Below are positions 32,946 to 33,859 of a stretch of 33,859 nucleotides of DNA, piece by piece. The notes below the pieces were generated by a model. The model saw only the letters and a program-made list of their open reading frames with translations, was not told the DNA's origin and made no database searches. Each line of letters opens with the position of its first letter. Positions within the stretch are counted from its first letter, which is position 1. This stretch comes from an uncultured Coriobacteriaceae bacterium (GTDB taxonomy: Bacteria; Actinomycetota; Coriobacteriia; Coriobacteriales; Atopobiaceae): assembly GCA_902766445.1 (NCBI GenBank), contig CACXDP010000070.1, positions 1-33,859 on the forward strand, given 5' to 3'. The position numbers and the translations under genes are program-made.

Positions 32946-32963
32946 GAGTGCAAAGATCTGCCC

Positions 32964-33374
32964 GTGGTGGAGGTTCTTAGTGGCAACCCCATCGAGTGTA
33001 TTGATGTGAAGGGCAAGCGCATCGATGTTACCCTCATGACCAAGTTGGGGGTCAATGCCAAGGGGGCTTTGGAGGTCATAGACAACGGAGACGAAGAAGA
33101 TGCTGAGGGGCGCTATCGCCACTATCGCCTCACGTCCGATGCCGCCCAAGTCATCGCCTCCTATCTCGTCTGCCATCCACGGGTGCTTGAGGTCCGCTAT
33201 CCTGGTCTCAAGTCTGACCCGTCGTTCAACGTCGCTGCCCGTACGCTCCAAGGTGGCTTTGGTCCCATCGTCGACTATCGTATGGATGACGGGTGGCATC
33301 GCCTGGTGGCAACAGAGGTGGGCGTGCTTGATCAGGTCATGGATCTCGAGCGGAAATTAGGGGTTCGATCATGA
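32964..33374 (+). CDS. Small protein resembling the C-terminal part of Cys/Met-metabolism PLP enzymes
   Basis: The reading frame is open through this region; the end at 33374 is clear but the start is not (GTG 32964 taken; GTG 32967, GTG 33006 and ATG 33036 are alternatives, none with a convincing ribosome site in place). Residues from SDAAQVIASYLVCHPRVLEV through RYPGLKSDPSFNVAART to LQGGFGPIVDY resemble the C-terminal domain of cystathionine gamma-synthase/lyase-type enzymes (NA..VA.FL..HP.V..V.YPGL.S.P). The PLP-lysine and cofactor-binding domain are missing, so it cannot be a working enzyme alone. The stop overlaps the ATG of the next gene (ATGA), which supports genuine translation. It could be a decayed gene fragment or a reused domain. 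Confidence 0.6.
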   Translation: MVEVLSGNPIECIDVKGKRIDVTLMTKLGVNAKGALEVIDNGDEEDAEGRYRHYRLTSDAAQVIASYLVCHPRVLEVRYPGLKSDPSFNVAARTLQGGFGPIVDYRMDDGWHRLVATEVGVLDQVMDLERKLGVRS

Positions 33375-33859
33375 GATGCGCTGCGAAGAGGGGAGTGGCC
33401 AGCCTCGTGGCCCTGTCACTGATACTCGGGTCTCCGGTTGTGCTCTGCGGCTGTGAATCGGATGAGGACCTGAAGGCCCTGAGTGATCAGACCTTGCGAC
33501 AGGAGAGCGAAGAGGCCATACGGGCGGCTCTGGACAAGGAACTGACGCGCATGCAGACCATCGATTCTGCGGCAATCGAGGACATCGCCGCCGGTTTGGA
33601 TGACACGGCGCTGCAGTCACTTGATACCTACCAGTCGACGGCCACCGAGCTCACCGAGCATATCTTCAGGCATTTTACGTATGAGATCGGCGACATCACG
33701 GTCGACGATGGCACTGCGAAGGTGGATGTGAGCCTCACCAACGTGGACGTCACGGCAGTCCTCGATGAGGCCCATGATGTATTGGTCTCTGGTGAGGGGT
33801 CTCAGCGCCTGAAGGAGGCCTACGACACCGGTGACGAGAACACGATCATGCGCACGGCC
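33371..33859 (+). CDS. Putative lipoprotein, partial (3' end outside window)
   Basis: The frame is open for 163 codons to the right edge. It starts with a basic n-region, a hydrophobic stretch and the lipobox LCGC (Cys28), so a membrane-anchored exported lipoprotein is predicted. The visible mature part is acidic and helical (about 30-90) followed by a beta-rich segment (FTYEIGDITVDDGTAKVDVS, about 105-130). This looks like the small alpha+beta (NTF2-like) fold of many Gram-positive lipoproteins, but no family can be named. ATG 33371 overlaps the upstream stop as ATGA, which suggests coupled translation. Confidence 0.82.
   Translation, partial: MRCAAKRGVASLVALSLILGSPVVLCGCESDEDLKALSDQTLRQESEEAIRAALDKELTRMQTIDSAAIEDIAAGLDDTALQSLDTYQSTATELTEHIFRHFTYEIGDITVDDGTAKVDVSLTNVDVTAVLDEAHDVLVSGEGSQRLKEAYDTGDENTIMRTA

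Noticed and set aside
32793-32963. N-terminal extension of the orphan PLP-like protein overlapping the end of thrS
   Set aside because: The upstream part is an out-of-frame shadow of thrS and crosses the terminator hairpin; the translation is Ser/Pro/Arg-rich with no homology.
31166-33085. 639-codon open frame antisense to thrS
   Set aside because: It lies opposite a clear ThrRS gene with strong third-position GC bias, which often leaves antisense frames open. The translation has no recognisable domain and no ribosome site.

Overview
The window looks like a chromosomal segment of a high-GC Gram-positive bacterium. My best guess is a member of the Coriobacteriia (Olsenella/Atopobium/Collinsella-like Actinomycetota). 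The basis is third-position GC-rich codons, AGGAGG-type ribosome sites, lipoboxed proteins, a plant-type glutamate-cysteine ligase and multidomain c-di-GMP proteins. The genus cannot be fixed from sequence reading alone. I saw no tRNA, rRNA, CRISPR array, transposase or phage gene.

Layout, left to right. (1) <1-1335 (-): a serine carboxypeptidase (S10), cut off by the window edge. (2) 1608-4874 (+): a large EAL phosphodiesterase with PAS-like segments, a degenerate GGDEF domain and a C-terminal receiver. (3) 4983-5441 (-): an RpiB/LacAB-type isomerase, followed by a 403-bp non-coding stretch with a 62-bp perfect palindrome. (4) 5845-6894 (+): a PiT phosphate transporter, then 6963-9113 (+): a thermolysin-like lipoprotein protease. 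(5) 9271-11660 (-): a tight unit of iron alcohol dehydrogenase, cupin and thioredoxin reductase, ending in a terminator nested inside a 20-bp inverted repeat. (6) 11832-12842 (+): a membrane-anchored surface protein with charged repeats and a possible double-psi beta-barrel, converging with 12823-14945 (-): a coupled glutamate-cysteine ligase and TcdA-like pair. (7) 15100-16314 (+): a flippase-like membrane protein, a bidirectional terminator, then gltX (-). (8) 18085-18516 (+): a zinc-ribbon membrane protein, and 18644-19705 (+): a membrane GGDEF protein. (9) 19714-30922 (-): DUF2804 protein, PAS-GGDEF-EAL-PAS-GGDEF-PAS protein, then JetA-JetB-JetC-JetD. (10) 31112-end (+): thrS, a small orphan fragment-like protein resembling the C-terminal domain of transsulfuration PLP enzymes, and a partial lipoprotein.

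The most striking system is the complete type I Wadjet anti-plasmid operon (jetABCD, 19714-26468). Only 25 nt separate jetA from an upstream double-GGDEF/EAL protein, and jetD converges, with an 8-bp gap, on another diguanylate cyclase. JetABC form an SMC-type loop-extruding complex and JetD is the Toprim-like nuclease that cuts small circular DNA. Co-transcription with a c-di-GMP enzyme would be an unusual regulatory link, but it is only an inference from gene spacing.

Other points of interest are the 62-bp palindrome, the nested inverted repeats, a receiver domain lacking its conserved lysine, a ThrRS without a TGS domain, and an orphan PLP-enzyme C-terminal domain coupled by ATGA overlap to a lipoprotein gene.
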